11,018 nt of DNA from Phycisphaeraceae bacterium (lineage in GTDB: Bacteria; Planctomycetota; Phycisphaerae; Phycisphaerales; Phycisphaeraceae), in the NCBI GenBank assembly GCA_029260675.1, contig JAJDCV010000277.1, positions 1 through 11,018 of the forward strand, written 5' to 3'. Positions within the stretch are counted from its first letter, which is position 1. Each line of letters opens with the position of its first letter. The notes beneath the pieces were generated by a model, which was not told where the DNA came from, searched no databases, and saw nothing but the letters and a program-made list of their open reading frames with translations. Made by a program: the position numbers and the translations under genes. Shown here piece after piece: positions 1 through 6,492 of the stretch.

Positions 1-1
1 T

Positions 2-445
2 GATGGCCAGGGGGCCGGGCAGCACCAGTTGTGGAAGGCCGCCAGCGCGATGGGGCTACTTAGTAATATCTCACTGATACCCAGGCGGTTGGGTCACCGG
101 GAGATGCTGCTGCGGGCGCACGCGTTGATCCATCCCCAGGCGCTGGGCAAGTCGCGCAGCGTGACGCTGCGGGCGATGGCCAGGGGGCTGCCGGTGATCG
201 CGCGGGAAGATGCGTATTTGGATTACCTGATCGATCAGGAGACGGCGGTGGTTTTGCGGGATCCCGGTGCGGCGGACTGGTCGGTGCAGCTGGATCGGCT
301 GGTGACGGACACGGCGTCGGCGGTTGGGTTAGGTCGGCGTGCGCAGGCCTGGGTGAATCGGAATCGGCCGGCGTCGCATCAGATCAACGGGGTCCTGGAC
401 CTGTACCGGCGGATGGCGGGGCAGACGATCCCGTTCCCCGCATGA
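2..445 (+). CDS. Glycosyltransferase, GT4-like (group 1), C-terminal part; 5' end outside window
   Basis: The frame is open from base 2 to the TGA at 443-445, so the gene starts upstream and only its last 147 residues are visible. The TTG at 29 is not a credible start because coding similarity continues before it. The piece resembles the nucleotide-sugar-binding second Rossmann domain of GT4 enzymes: an opening DGQG, then an Lxxxxxxxx(A)MGLLSNISLIP strand, E-MLLRAHALIHPQ, and the landmark SVTLRAMARGLPVIA followed by DYLIDQETAVVLRDP. Such enzymes transfer a sugar from an NDP-sugar to a glycan or lipid acceptor at the inner membrane face. The usual E-x7-E pair falls on Gly (146-148) and Arg (170-172), so the acidic landmark is absent. 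panC follows after 37 bases, and co-transcription is possible. The family call is fairly sure; the substrate is unknown. Confidence 0.72.
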   Translation, partial: DGQGAGQHQLWKAASAMGLLSNISLIPRRLGHREMLLRAHALIHPQALGKSRSVTLRAMARGLPVIAREDAYLDYLIDQETAVVLRDPGAADWSVQLDRLVTDTASAVGLGRRAQAWVNRNRPASHQINGVLDLYRRMAGQTIPFPA

Positions 446-482
446 GTTGGTATCTGTCGGGGGTACTTGTTAGGTTCTGTCC

Positions 483-1379
483 ATGCCCACCAAGCCACGA
501 GCCGAGGTACGCCCCCCCGCGCAGATCGCTGTGCTCGCTGGTGTCGGCGAGGCGAGGGCGTACCGTGCGGGGTTAAGCGGGAGCGTGGCGTTGGTGCCCA
601 CGATGGGGGCGCTGCATGACGGGCACCTGGAGCACATCCGTGTCTGCCGGGGGCTGGCGGACCACGTGCTGGTGAGCATCTTCGTGAACCCGACGCAGTT
701 CAACCAGAGCGAAGACTACCAGCGGTACCCGCGTACCCTGGAGATGGACATCCGCAAGTGTGCCGAGGCCGGGGCGACGGGCGTATTTACCCCGGGGGTG
801 GAAGAGCTGTACCCGCCGGCGGAACCCGAGGTGGAGATCGATGCGCCTGAGTTGACCGGTGATCTGGAGGGACGGGATCGGCCGGGACACTTCCAGGGTG
901 TCTGCCGGGTCGTCGTGAAGCTGCTGAATGTCCTGCGTCCCGACGTCGTGACGTTTGGCCGCAAGGACTATCAGCAACTGCGTGTGGTGCAGGCGGTGGT
1001 GAGAGACATGATGATGCCGGTGCGTGTCGTGGAGGTTTCCACGGTGCGGGAGGCTGACGGGTTGGCAATGTCAAGCCGAAACGCGCGGCTGGATGCGGAG
1101 CAACGGACACGCGCGCTTGGTTTGTTCAAAGCCTTGAACGCGGCGAAAAACCTGGTCGAGGAGGACGGCGAGACAGACCCCGGGGCGGTGGAGCGGGCGA
1201 TGCAAGCGGTCCTGCGGTCGCACCAGGTCGAGGTGGGTTACACAGCGGTGCGCCACCCGCTAACACTAAGCGAATTGGGTTGTGTTGAGCCGGCGTTGAC
1301 CGGGGGCGTGATCGCGTTGGTCTCGGGGAGTGTCGGGCCGGTGCGGCTGATCGACAATATGTTGTTGGGGTCGGGCTGA
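483..1379 (+). CDS. panC: Pantothenate synthetase (pantoate--beta-alanine ligase)
   Basis: PanC condenses pantoate with beta-alanine using ATP via a pantoyl-adenylate, the last step of pantothenate (vitamin B5, CoA precursor) synthesis, in the cytosol. The 298-residue product is close to the usual length of about 280. The signatures come in order: PTMGALHDGHL at residues 39-49 (HIGH-like, H45 and H48), FVNPTQF at 67-73, EDYQRYPRT at 77-85, DLEGRDRPGHFQGV at 127-140, FGRKDYQQL at 158-166, and VREADGLAMSSRN at 188-200 (KMSKS-like loop). The C-terminal domain ends with VRLIDN. The ATG at 483 is the natural start. It has only a weak upstream TAGG as ribosome site and gives an N-terminal extension of roughly 30 residues before the Rossmann core. 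No panB or panD is visible nearby. All catalytic motifs are intact. Confidence 0.97.
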   Translation: MPTKPRAEVRPPAQIAVLAGVGEARAYRAGLSGSVALVPTMGALHDGHLEHIRVCRGLADHVLVSIFVNPTQFNQSEDYQRYPRTLEMDIRKCAEAGATGVFTPGVEELYPPAEPEVEIDAPELTGDLEGRDRPGHFQGVCRVVVKLLNVLRPDVVTFGRKDYQQLRVVQAVVRDMMMPVRVVEVSTVREADGLAMSSRNARLDAEQRTRALGLFKALNAAKNLVEEDGETDPGAVERAMQAVLRSHQVEVGYTAVRHPLTLSELGCVEPALTGGVIALVSGSVGPVRLIDNMLLGSG

Positions 1380-1423
1380 TTGAGTTGCATCGCGGGCGGT
1401 AGTCTTATCTTGCGCAACAACCC

Positions 1424-1518
1424 GCGGATCTTCGATCCGCCGCTAAACGGCAAGCCTATGCATTACATCGGATGTCAATCCGTACGGCAGCGCCCGTTGG
1501 GGCGGTGATTAGATTTTT
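1424..1518. terminator. Cluster of three hairpins between convergent genes, possible bidirectional terminator
   Basis: The gap between panC (plus) and the secreted-protein gene (minus) holds three perfect short inverted repeats: GCGGATC-TTC-GATCCGC (1424-1440), CGGAT-GTCA-ATCCG (1469-1482) and CGCCC-GTTG-GGGCG (1491-1504). A run of five T at 1514-1518 lies nine bases after the third on the plus strand, which is farther than in a textbook intrinsic terminator. Position and symmetry suggest transcription termination from both sides, but this is inference. Confidence 0.4.
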
Positions 1519-1528
1519 GTGACAGGCC

Positions 1529-2242
1529 CTATTCGGACTGGGATTCTTCGGTGGGATCTTGTTGCGGTGTGGTCTTCGAATGGTCGTCCTGATCGGGGGA
1601 CGGTTGAGTCTGAGCGTCGGGGTTGTCTGCGGGAGTGCTTGATGAGGTACCCCTTTGAGCCTGCAGGTGCGCGGGCAGGCGGTGGGCCCGGGGCATGGTA
1701 AGCAGGGGATGTTCGCGTTGGCCGGTCGTGGTGGTGTCGATGAATCCGTCGATGCGTGTATTCACGCGGGTACTGCCCAAGCCGTCGTCATAAATATCGG
1801 TGTAAGGCACGAAGGCGCGTGATGTACTGGGCACGAGGTCGAAGACGGTATTAGGCGGGACCAGGTCGATAAACCGGCGGTCCTGTGAGGGGGCGATATT
1901 CAGCCCGACATCGCCGAGCGGGTTCTGGACGAGATAGTCGGGGCGGTCGATCCAGGCGGTGAAGCCGGGCTCGCGGAGTTGGTATTGCTGTGAGATCGGG
2001 TTGCCATTGACAAACCAGCCCGGGCCGGTGTCGGGTCTTCGGTACAGCGAGCCGGTCTGGCCGTAGACCCCGATGCCCTGCTCGACCCGGCGGGCGCTGG
2101 AGGCACGCAGATCAAGGTCACTGACGGTCTGATCGACCGGTTGCCATTGTGTGTCGTCCTGGGCCTGAGCGATCGACAGGCAGACCCCGACGGCTGTCGG
2201 GGCAAGCACGGCCAGCAGGATGGTTCTGCTTGCGCGGGGCAT
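1529..2242 (-). CDS. Secreted protein of unknown function with Pro/Gln/Ser/Thr-rich C-terminal tail
   Basis: The 237-residue product starts at the ATG at 2242. A longer in-frame reading to 2287 exists, but this internal Met begins a good Sec signal peptide: basic MPRASR, hydrophobic TILLAVLAPTAVGVCLSIA, likely cleavage after AQA near residue 27. The mature part has aromatic-rich stretches such as GPGWFVNGNPISQQY and PGFTAWIDRPDYL, then VPPNTVFDLVPSTSRAFVPYTDIYDDGLGSTRV. The last ~50 residues are low-complexity (PSPDQDD, TTPQQDPTEE), typical of a disordered tail. I recognise no family or catalytic motif. It begins 53 bases after the stop of the lipoprotein gene on the same strand, so the two are probably one transcript and may act together in the envelope. 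That the gene is real is fairly sure; its function is unknown. Confidence 0.7.
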   Translation of the reverse strand: MPRASRTILLAVLAPTAVGVCLSIAQAQDDTQWQPVDQTVSDLDLRASSARRVEQGIGVYGQTGSLYRRPDTGPGWFVNGNPISQQYQLREPGFTAWIDRPDYLVQNPLGDVGLNIAPSQDRRFIDLVPPNTVFDLVPSTSRAFVPYTDIYDDGLGSTRVNTRIDGFIDTTTTGQREHPLLTMPRAHRLPAHLQAQRGTSSSTPADNPDAQTQPSPDQDDHSKTTPQQDPTEESQSE

Positions 2243-2295
2243 GGTTTTAATCCCACCGGTATCCGATCGGGTCAACACCCGTAGCAAAACCTGTC

Positions 2296-3039
2296 TTACT
2301 TGGTCGGTTGTGTGGCTGCGGCATCCACCGCGTCCTCGACAACCTCTTCAACTTCGGCCGATGCCTCTTCGACCGCCTCGGCAGCTTCTTCGACGCCCTC
2401 TTCAACGGCTGGGATGTCGGTTACCTCGGCGGCGTCTTCCACCGCTTCCTCGGTAACGTCTTCGGTAACGTCTTCGGTGGCGTCTTCGGTGGCGTCTTCA
2501 ACGGCATCCATCGCGGCGTCCTCCGGCGCATCGTCTGCGATGGCTTCGTCGGTGTCGGCCTGGGCCTTGGACTCGGCGATGGCTTCGTCGGCGACGGATT
2601 GGGTGGTCTCCTGGACCGGGACGGGTGCCGCGTCGATCGAGCCGGGGATCTCCGGTGCCGGACGGTGGCTCACCTGCATCAAGACCTTCTTGCCGGTGAT
2701 GTCGATGCGCTCTTTGCTGACAAGCGATCCCCTGCGGGCCCTGCCGGTGTCGGTGGGCAGGTCGTCGGCGCGGTAAAGCTTGCAGTTCACCCAACTGGGG
2801 GCGACGCCTTCGCTGGATTTGCCGCCGGCGGTGCCCTCGAAGTCGAGCACCAGTTTGTGGTTGACCGGGATGTCCAACTCCCAGACGGTCTCGTTGCTGT
2901 AGGTATCCAGCAGCGCCAGTGAGGTCGGCTGGCTGACCGTGCTGACAAAGACATGCTTGTCTTTGGCGGCACAGCCCAGGGCCGAGAGGGTCAACGTCAG
3001 GGCCAGGATATAATTCAGGGCACGGGGGAAGCTGGGCAT
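2296..3039 (-). CDS. Putative lipoprotein with acidic repetitive C-terminal tail
   Basis: The 247-residue product starts at the ATG at 3039, supported by a good ribosome site (AAAGGA, with AGGA 8 bases before the ATG) and by the signal peptide PRALNYILALTLTLSALGC, a lipobox with the lipidated Cys at 23. The next ~105 residues form a compact domain (HVFVSTVSQPTSLALLDT, ETVWELDIPVNHKLVLDFEG, KVLMQVSHRP), probably beta-rich. Residues ~145-243 are almost only Glu, Asp, Ala, Val and Thr, including EDAT/EDVT tetrapeptide repeats at 181-196 and many EEA/EEV units. Such a tail could be disordered or form long charged helices. The product should sit in the envelope on a lipid anchor. The secreted protein gene follows after 53 bases. 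No known family is recognised; the acidic tail will attract spurious database matches. Confidence 0.72.
   Translation of the reverse strand: MPSFPRALNYILALTLTLSALGCAAKDKHVFVSTVSQPTSLALLDTYSNETVWELDIPVNHKLVLDFEGTAGGKSSEGVAPSWVNCKLYRADDLPTDTGRARRGSLVSKERIDITGKKVLMQVSHRPAPEIPGSIDAAPVPVQETTQSVADEAIAESKAQADTDEAIADDAPEDAAMDAVEDATEDATEDVTEDVTEEAVEDAAEVTDIPAVEEGVEEAAEAVEEASAEVEEVVEDAVDAAATQPTK
2452..2499 (-). repeat. 12-bp tandem repeat, four copies, inside the lipoprotein gene
   Basis: On the plus strand the unit is CGGTAACGTCTT (two copies) followed by CGGTGGCGTCTT (two copies), in phase with codons. On the coding strand it encodes EDAT-EDAT-EDVT-EDVT. In-frame 12-base units allow copy-number change without frameshift, so the tail length may vary among strains. 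Confidence 0.85.
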
Positions 3040-3099
3040 CGGTCGGGTCCTTTCGATCAATATCAAGCCGGTCGGGCGCCGGGCCCTGCGGGACAAGCC

Positions 3100-3127
3100 T
3101 ATACAATAATCGGGCAGCGGTGATCAA
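3100..3127 (-). promoter_or_regulatory. Candidate sigma-70-like promoter for the lipoprotein pair
   Basis: Read on the minus strand, TTGATC (3127-3122) and TGTATA (3105-3100) are separated by 16 bases. The -35 matches consensus at four of six positions; the -10 is only loosely like TATAAT. Transcription would begin near 3093, giving a leader of about 54 bases before the ATG at 3039 and ruling out an earlier start. This is a motif match only. Confidence 0.25.
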
Positions 3128-3135
3128 GCCAGCGG

Positions 3136-3173
3136 AGCCCGGCAACGCCTCCTCGGCGCGGCGTGCCTGGGCT
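3136..3173 (-). terminator. Bulged GC-rich hairpin after the AraC-type gene
   Basis: Arms AGCCC/GGCA/ACGCC (3136-3149) and GGCG/TGCC/GGGCT (3160-3173) pair over about 13 bases with one bulged base on each side and a 10-base loop. It lies 33 bases past the stop of the AraC-type gene and before the candidate promoter of the lipoprotein pair, where a terminator is expected. No T-run follows on the minus strand, so intrinsic termination is uncertain. Confidence 0.33.
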
Positions 3174-3205
3174 GCCGATCTGTGTTCAAGGCCCGGTCGG
3201 TCTGG

Positions 3206-4291
3206 TTAGAATTTTTCACGATAATGCGAGGGGCTGACCCCCACCATCCGGTGGAAGGTGGCGGTGAAGTGCCCGTGGCTGGAGAATCCGGACTGGATCG
3301 AGACCTGCCCGATCTGCTCGCGGGTGGCCCGTAGCATCCATTTGGCGTGCTGGAGCTGTGTCCTAAGCAGGAAGTGCTTGGGGCTGATCTGGGCGTGCCG
3401 GGAAAATAGCCGGTGGAAATGGAACGGGCTGGTCTCGACAAAATCAGCCAGCTCGGTCAGGCCCGGGGTGTCCACGAAGTGGTCGCTTAGGTACCCCATC
3501 GCGGCCGCGGTGCGTTCATCCTCGACCAACCCGACGGCCGGGAGGTCGTCCTTCGCGGACTTGCGCAACTCAATATAAAGATGGCGTCGGTCGATCCCCC
3601 GGCCGCCCCGGCCGCGGTAGAAGCGGATCCAGGTCGCTTGGCCTCCTAGATTCAGGGTGACCTCGTGCATCTCCTGGTCCGCCAACTCGTCCCAGCGCTG
3701 CTCGGCGACCGGTTGCAGCAGGTCGGCCAAGCCAGATAACACCTTCGGGGATTTGAGGAACATCGCCTCGGTGCGCGGGTCGGCGTGGATCAGGCGGTTG
3801 TCGTCACCGAGCAGCACACGGCCGAGGTCGGTCTCGCCGGTGTGATCGAACTGGGAGCGCACCATCCTAAGCGCGAGGTCGCAGCGGGTCAGTTCGGTGT
3901 CGGAGAAAGCGCGGGCCTTTCGGCTAAGCGCCAGGTACCAGGCGCGGTTCACGCCGGTAATGGCGGGCTGGACCAGCACGGCCGCGTGCCTTGAGGCCGG
4001 CAACGCGGGGCCCTTGGACTTGGCGGTCTTGCCATACGCCACGCCCTTTCGGCGTGCATCGCGGAACAGGGTGTCGGTCTTGAATCCCTTCTGGCACCAG
4101 CTTGTAAGATCCGCACTTTTAGCCCCCTGTAGCGCCAGGCATTCGTCCGTCCCCGGTTTTCGGGGATCGATCACCGCAAGGACCACGCCGTCCACCCCCA
4201 ACTCCCGCTTGATGTGATCTGTAAATGCGCTAGGTCCTTCACGCCAAGGTACGATTGCCCCGGAAGATGCGTCTGCAGAGAGCGTCTTCAC
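3206..4291 (-). CDS. AraC/XylS-family transcriptional regulator with GAF-like and PAS-like N-terminal regions
   Basis: The 361-residue protein starts at the GTG at 4291, with AGGA 8 bases upstream in an AT-rich leader. Residues ~263-361 are a full AraC DNA-binding domain with two helix-turn-helix units: LTELADFVETSPFHFHRLF (278-296) and IGQVSIQSGFSSHGHF (327-342), ending in the family signature FHRMVGVSPSHYR. The front half is not the usual AraC cupin arm. Residues ~20-150 look GAF-like (VDGVVLAVIDP, then AWYLALSRKARAFSDTELTRC, as in some LuxR-type regulators). Residues ~155-245 look PAS-like (LLGDDNRLIHADPRTEAMF). The effector is unknown. It lies downstream of the Nudix gene on the same strand after a 157-base gap containing a possible promoter (TTGTCT, 17 bases, TATCGT). 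The DNA-binding call is certain; the sensory domain names are tentative. Confidence 0.9.
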   Translation of the reverse strand: MKTLSADASSGAIVPWREGPSAFTDHIKRELGVDGVVLAVIDPRKPGTDECLALQGAKSADLTSWCQKGFKTDTLFRDARRKGVAYGKTAKSKGPALPASRHAAVLVQPAITGVNRAWYLALSRKARAFSDTELTRCDLALRMVRSQFDHTGETDLGRVLLGDDNRLIHADPRTEAMFLKSPKVLSGLADLLQPVAEQRWDELADQEMHEVTLNLGGQATWIRFYRGRGGRGIDRRHLYIELRKSAKDDLPAVGLVEDERTAAAMGYLSDHFVDTPGLTELADFVETSPFHFHRLFSRHAQISPKHFLLRTQLQHAKWMLRATREQIGQVSIQSGFSSHGHFTATFHRMVGVSPSHYREKF

Positions 4292-4448
4292 GTTATTAAT
4301 CCTTTTTTAAATAAATCAAGAAACCATACGTTCTGTCTGTGCGCAGATTAAGCGCAGTCCATTCAAACACGTCGGAAAATCCCCACAAGAAAATGCCACC
4401 CCCCGGCCACTTAAGTAACGATAGCTACATTGATCAAGCAAGACAACT

Positions 4449-4979
4449 TCAACATATCTGGGTCGTCAGCCATGGGCCGGCATCCTCCGTGGGCTGCTCG
4501 ATGCGCCAACGTAAATCTTTTCCTGTACAGTCGATGTGAGCCATGAAGAAACACCCCCGGTAGCGCCAAAACAATGGCCAGATCACCTCGCGGTCCGTCT
4601 GCGGGATCGACAAGCCCGCCAAGCCGTCGCGGGGGTGCCATTCAAGCCGACCCTCATCGATTGTTCTTGGTACTACCGCAACCGGGTGGGTCACTTCGTA
4701 CAGATACATCAGCCAATGGCAACTGCCCTCGAACCCGGATTCGGAGACGATCCCGGTCAGGTGCAGGTCCTGCGCGGTGATGGTCAGGCCGGTCTCTTCG
4801 TGTATCTCGCGGATCGCGCAGGCGGTCGGGCTCTCGCCGATCGATTGCTCGAGCTTGCCGCCGATGGGTGAATACAGGTCCTGGTTGGGCGGGCGCACCC
4901 GGTGCAGCAGCAGCAGCCGACCCGCGTCATCAAACAGGTAGCACAGCACAGCGATCTTGTAGGGCAGGGGTTCTGGCAA
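4449..4979 (-). CDS. Nudix hydrolase (MutT-like)
   Basis: Nudix enzymes hydrolyse nucleoside diphosphates linked to another group, with Mg2+ held by the Nudix box. The 176-residue product carries that box at residues 40-65: GGKLEQSIGES followed by REIHEETGL, with R57, E58, E61, E62 and G64 all present. The loop between GG and the first Glu is two residues longer than the strict G-x5-E form. The fold starts with YKIAVLCYLFDDAGRLLLLHR, and FFMAHIDCTGKDLRWRIE forms a closing strand pair. The substrate cannot be told; sanitising oxidised nucleotides is only one option. The start is uncertain: TTG at 4979 gives the full N-terminus, with AAGGA 12 bases upstream, while a GTG at residue 11 would cut into the first strand. 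An in-frame stop lies just upstream of the TTG. Confidence 0.92.
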   Translation of the reverse strand: MPEPLPYKIAVLCYLFDDAGRLLLLHRVRPPNQDLYSPIGGKLEQSIGESPTACAIREIHEETGLTITAQDLHLTGIVSESGFEGSCHWLMYLYEVTHPVAVVPRTIDEGRLEWHPRDGLAGLSIPQTDREVIWPLFWRYRGCFFMAHIDCTGKDLRWRIEQPTEDAGPWLTTQIC

Positions 4980-5008
4980 TCCGGGGATTATTCCTTAAAT
5001 TCGTTCTT

Positions 5009-5038
5009 AATAAAGAGGTTAAGGATGAACGGTAACAA
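5009..5038 (-). promoter_or_regulatory. Candidate promoter for the Nudix gene
   Basis: On the minus strand TTGTTA (5038-5033) and TTTATT (5014-5009) are 18 bases apart, each matching consensus at four of six positions, in an AT-rich patch that stands out from the GC-rich surroundings. An inverted repeat CCTTAA/TTAAGG (4993-4998, 5019-5024) brackets the -10, a possible operator. The implied leader is about 23 bases. Confidence 0.28.
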
Positions 5039-5077
5039 AGAGGCGTTAACGGGTGGTCGTGCTTGGGAACGGGTGAA

Positions 5078-5091
5078 CCGGCCGAGGCCGG
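5078..5091 (-). terminator. GC-rich hairpin downstream of the YhaM-like gene
   Basis: CCGGC-CGAG-GCCGG is a perfect 5-bp stem with a 4-base loop (6-bp symmetry if the loop is counted tighter). It lies 36 bases past the stop of the minus-strand gene ending at 5128. No T-run follows, so a terminator role rests on position only. Confidence 0.25.
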
Positions 5092-5127
5092 CCGGGCTAA
5101 ACACGAAAACTGATGCGGGTGGTCTAA

Positions 5128-6126
5128 TTAATCCTGGTCCGCGACGGTGGTCGGGTCGGGGCGGTAGAGCTTGGTGTCCAGGGCCCAGATCTTTTCGGTG
5201 AACTCGCCGCCGAGGTTGGCGGGTTTGCCGTCATCGCTACGGGCCGCGGAGACCGCCATATTCAGCTTGGCGTCGAGGTTATCGAGGATGCTGATCGCGA
5301 TCGCCTCGGGGGTGGCGGGGATCTTCAGGGCCCCGAAATCGGGCACACCGTGGTGCGAGAGGATGATGTGGGTCAGCACCTTCTGGATCGCAACGGGGAC
5401 CTTCGTGCCGGCCTCCTGACACGCCTTAACCTTTTCTTCCAGCCAGATGGCGCCGCGGGCGATGTGTCCGACGAGTTGGCCGTCATCGGAGTAGCCAAAC
5501 CCATTCTCCCAGGTCAGCTCATCGCACTTGCCCAGGTCGTGCAGGAACAGGCCGAACAACATGATGTCGCGGTTGAGCTTGGGGTACAGCGGGCAGAAGA
5601 CGTCCGCCAGTTTCATCAGGCCCAGGGTGTGTTCGAGCAGCCCGCCGAGGTAGGCGTGGTGCAGTGTCATCGCGGCCGGGGCCTTGCAGAACTTGTCCAT
5701 CAGCTCGCCGTCTTCGAGGTAGCGGTTCGCCAGCTCCTTGATTGCCGGGTGTTCAAGGGACTGGAGGAACCGCAGCACCTGCGCGAACATGTCGTCGATG
5801 TCGTACTCGGTCGAGGGCAACAACTCGGTGAGGTCCTGGGCACTGGGCTCGTAAGGCCGGATGTCCTGGATGATGATCTGCATCTCGCCCTGGTAAGGCT
5901 GGGTTTGCCCCGCGATCCACACAAACCCGTCGGTCGGCAGCGTCTGGAACTGCTCCTCGGAAGTATTCCACATTCTTCCAGGTGTCCGGCCGGTCTTGTC
6001 CGCCAGCAGGCACTTGATGAAAGGCTTGCCGTTCTTGGTCTTGCCGAGTTGGCAGTTCTGCACCGCGAACACCCCATCGATGTTCTGCGCCGCTTGCAGG
6101 TCACGGATATAGACACGGTCAGACAC
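5128..6126 (-). CDS. YhaM-family 3'-5' exoribonuclease (OB-fold plus HD domain)
   Basis: YhaM-type enzymes are cytoplasmic, metal-dependent 3'-5' exonucleases in RNA turnover (known from Bacillus subtilis YhaM, about 314 residues). This product is 332 residues from the GTG at 6126, chosen because AAGGA lies 7 bases upstream; a 15-residue longer reading to 6171 has no such site. Residues ~1-92 form a nucleic-acid-binding OB-fold: VFAVQNCQLGKTKNGKPFIKC, LADKTGRTPGRMW and GEMQIIIQDIRPY. The HD phosphohydrolase domain follows: HHAYLGGLLEHTLGL (156-170), LFLHDLGK with the His-Asp pair at 196-197, ILSHHG (255-260) and ISILDNLDAKL (279-289, with a late metal Asp). All expected metal-ligand positions are filled. 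It stands alone, separated from neighbours by 148 and 186 bases. HD nucleases of this type also act on single-stranded DNA. Confidence 0.9.
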   Translation of the reverse strand: MSDRVYIRDLQAAQNIDGVFAVQNCQLGKTKNGKPFIKCLLADKTGRTPGRMWNTSEEQFQTLPTDGFVWIAGQTQPYQGEMQIIIQDIRPYEPSAQDLTELLPSTEYDIDDMFAQVLRFLQSLEHPAIKELANRYLEDGELMDKFCKAPAAMTLHHAYLGGLLEHTLGLMKLADVFCPLYPKLNRDIMLFGLFLHDLGKCDELTWENGFGYSDDGQLVGHIARGAIWLEEKVKACQEAGTKVPVAIQKVLTHIILSHHGVPDFGALKIPATPEAIAISILDNLDAKLNMAVSAARSDDGKPANLGGEFTEKIWALDTKLYRPDPTTVADQD

Positions 6127-6231
6127 GGGCGATTCCTTCCAGTGGTGGGCGGTTTCAGGCGAGCCGGGCATGATAGCCGCCCGTGTATCTGGGGGCGAAC
6201 CCGGGCCAACCGGGGGCTAACAGCGGATAAA

Positions 6232-6255
6232 CCGTCAAGACACGGAGGCCGTCAA
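6232..6255 (-). promoter_or_regulatory. Direct repeat TTGACGG x2, possible -35/operator region of the YhaM-like gene
   Basis: On the minus strand TTGACGG occurs at 6255-6249 and again at 6238-6232, 17 bases apart. The first could be a -35 element paired with TTTATC 18 bases on, though that -10 matches poorly (three of six). The identical heptamers might alternatively be a regulator site. They lie 106-130 bases before the GTG at 6126. Confidence 0.2.
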
Positions 6256-6312
6256 AAAACAAGGGGGAGCGTGAGGCTCGGATGGATCGGATGCAAACAG
6301 ATGGCGGTTACT

Positions 6313-6492
6313 TCATCCCATCCAGAAGCCTTTTCGTTGTGAAATACCAAGTGTTTTATGGCAGGCCGGGCAGAAGAAGATGTGGCTTTTGCCCAGGATG
6401 GTTCTCAGCGTACGCCGCCACACCTCACTCAGCCGTTCGCCGCAGTGGGGGCAGAGCGGAGCAACGCCTTCTTTGTCCACACAGTTGATCAC
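6313..6492 (-). CDS. Small zinc-ribbon-like protein, 59 residues, translationally coupled to the C10 peptidase gene
   Basis: A short frame starts at GTG 6492 and ends at TGA 6313. Its start overlaps the stop of the preceding peptidase gene as GTGA (6489-6492), and an AAAGGA site sits 7 bases before the GTG inside the end of that gene, a typical translational-coupling layout. The product begins MINCVDKEGV. It has two CPxC knuckles, CPHC at residues 14-17 and CPAC at 41-44, separated by a basic helix-like segment (RLSEVWRRTLRTILGKSHIFF), and ends SQRKGFWMG. Two CxxC pairs 23 residues apart are the normal layout of a treble-clef or zinc-ribbon site. There is no signal peptide, so it is probably cytoplasmic, unlike its exported partner. 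Function is unknown; RNA, DNA or protein binding are all possible. It is below common length cutoffs and easily missed. Confidence 0.85.
   Translation of the reverse strand: MINCVDKEGVAPLCPHCGERLSEVWRRTLRTILGKSHIFFCPACHKTLGISQRKGFWMG

Noticed and set aside
2220..2456. Proline/arginine-rich plus-strand frame, looking like a repeat protein
   Set aside because: It lies antisense across the end of the lipoprotein gene and the start of the secreted-protein gene, and mirrors their repetitive codons.
2308..2922. A Gly/Val-rich plus-strand frame (GGVFGGVFNGI) opposite the lipoprotein gene
   Set aside because: The glycine-rich repeats are just the complement of the acidic tail repeat; the minus-strand frame has a lipobox and ribosome site.
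6249..6285. Possible terminator for the zinc-ribbon gene: GAGC/GCTC stem followed by a TTTTTT run on the minus strand
   Set aside because: The stem is only about four base pairs and the T-run comes too far after it to call.
5350..6342. A 330-codon plus-strand frame opposite the YhaM-like gene
   Set aside because: It is the mirror of a clear OB-fold/HD gene in GC-rich DNA, has no recognisable motif, and its composition is that of an antisense shadow.
6282..6488. Plus-strand frames of 68 and 96 codons over the region between the peptidase and YhaM-like genes
   Set aside because: The minus strand here holds the two-CPxC small protein with a ribosome site and coupled start, which explains the open frames.
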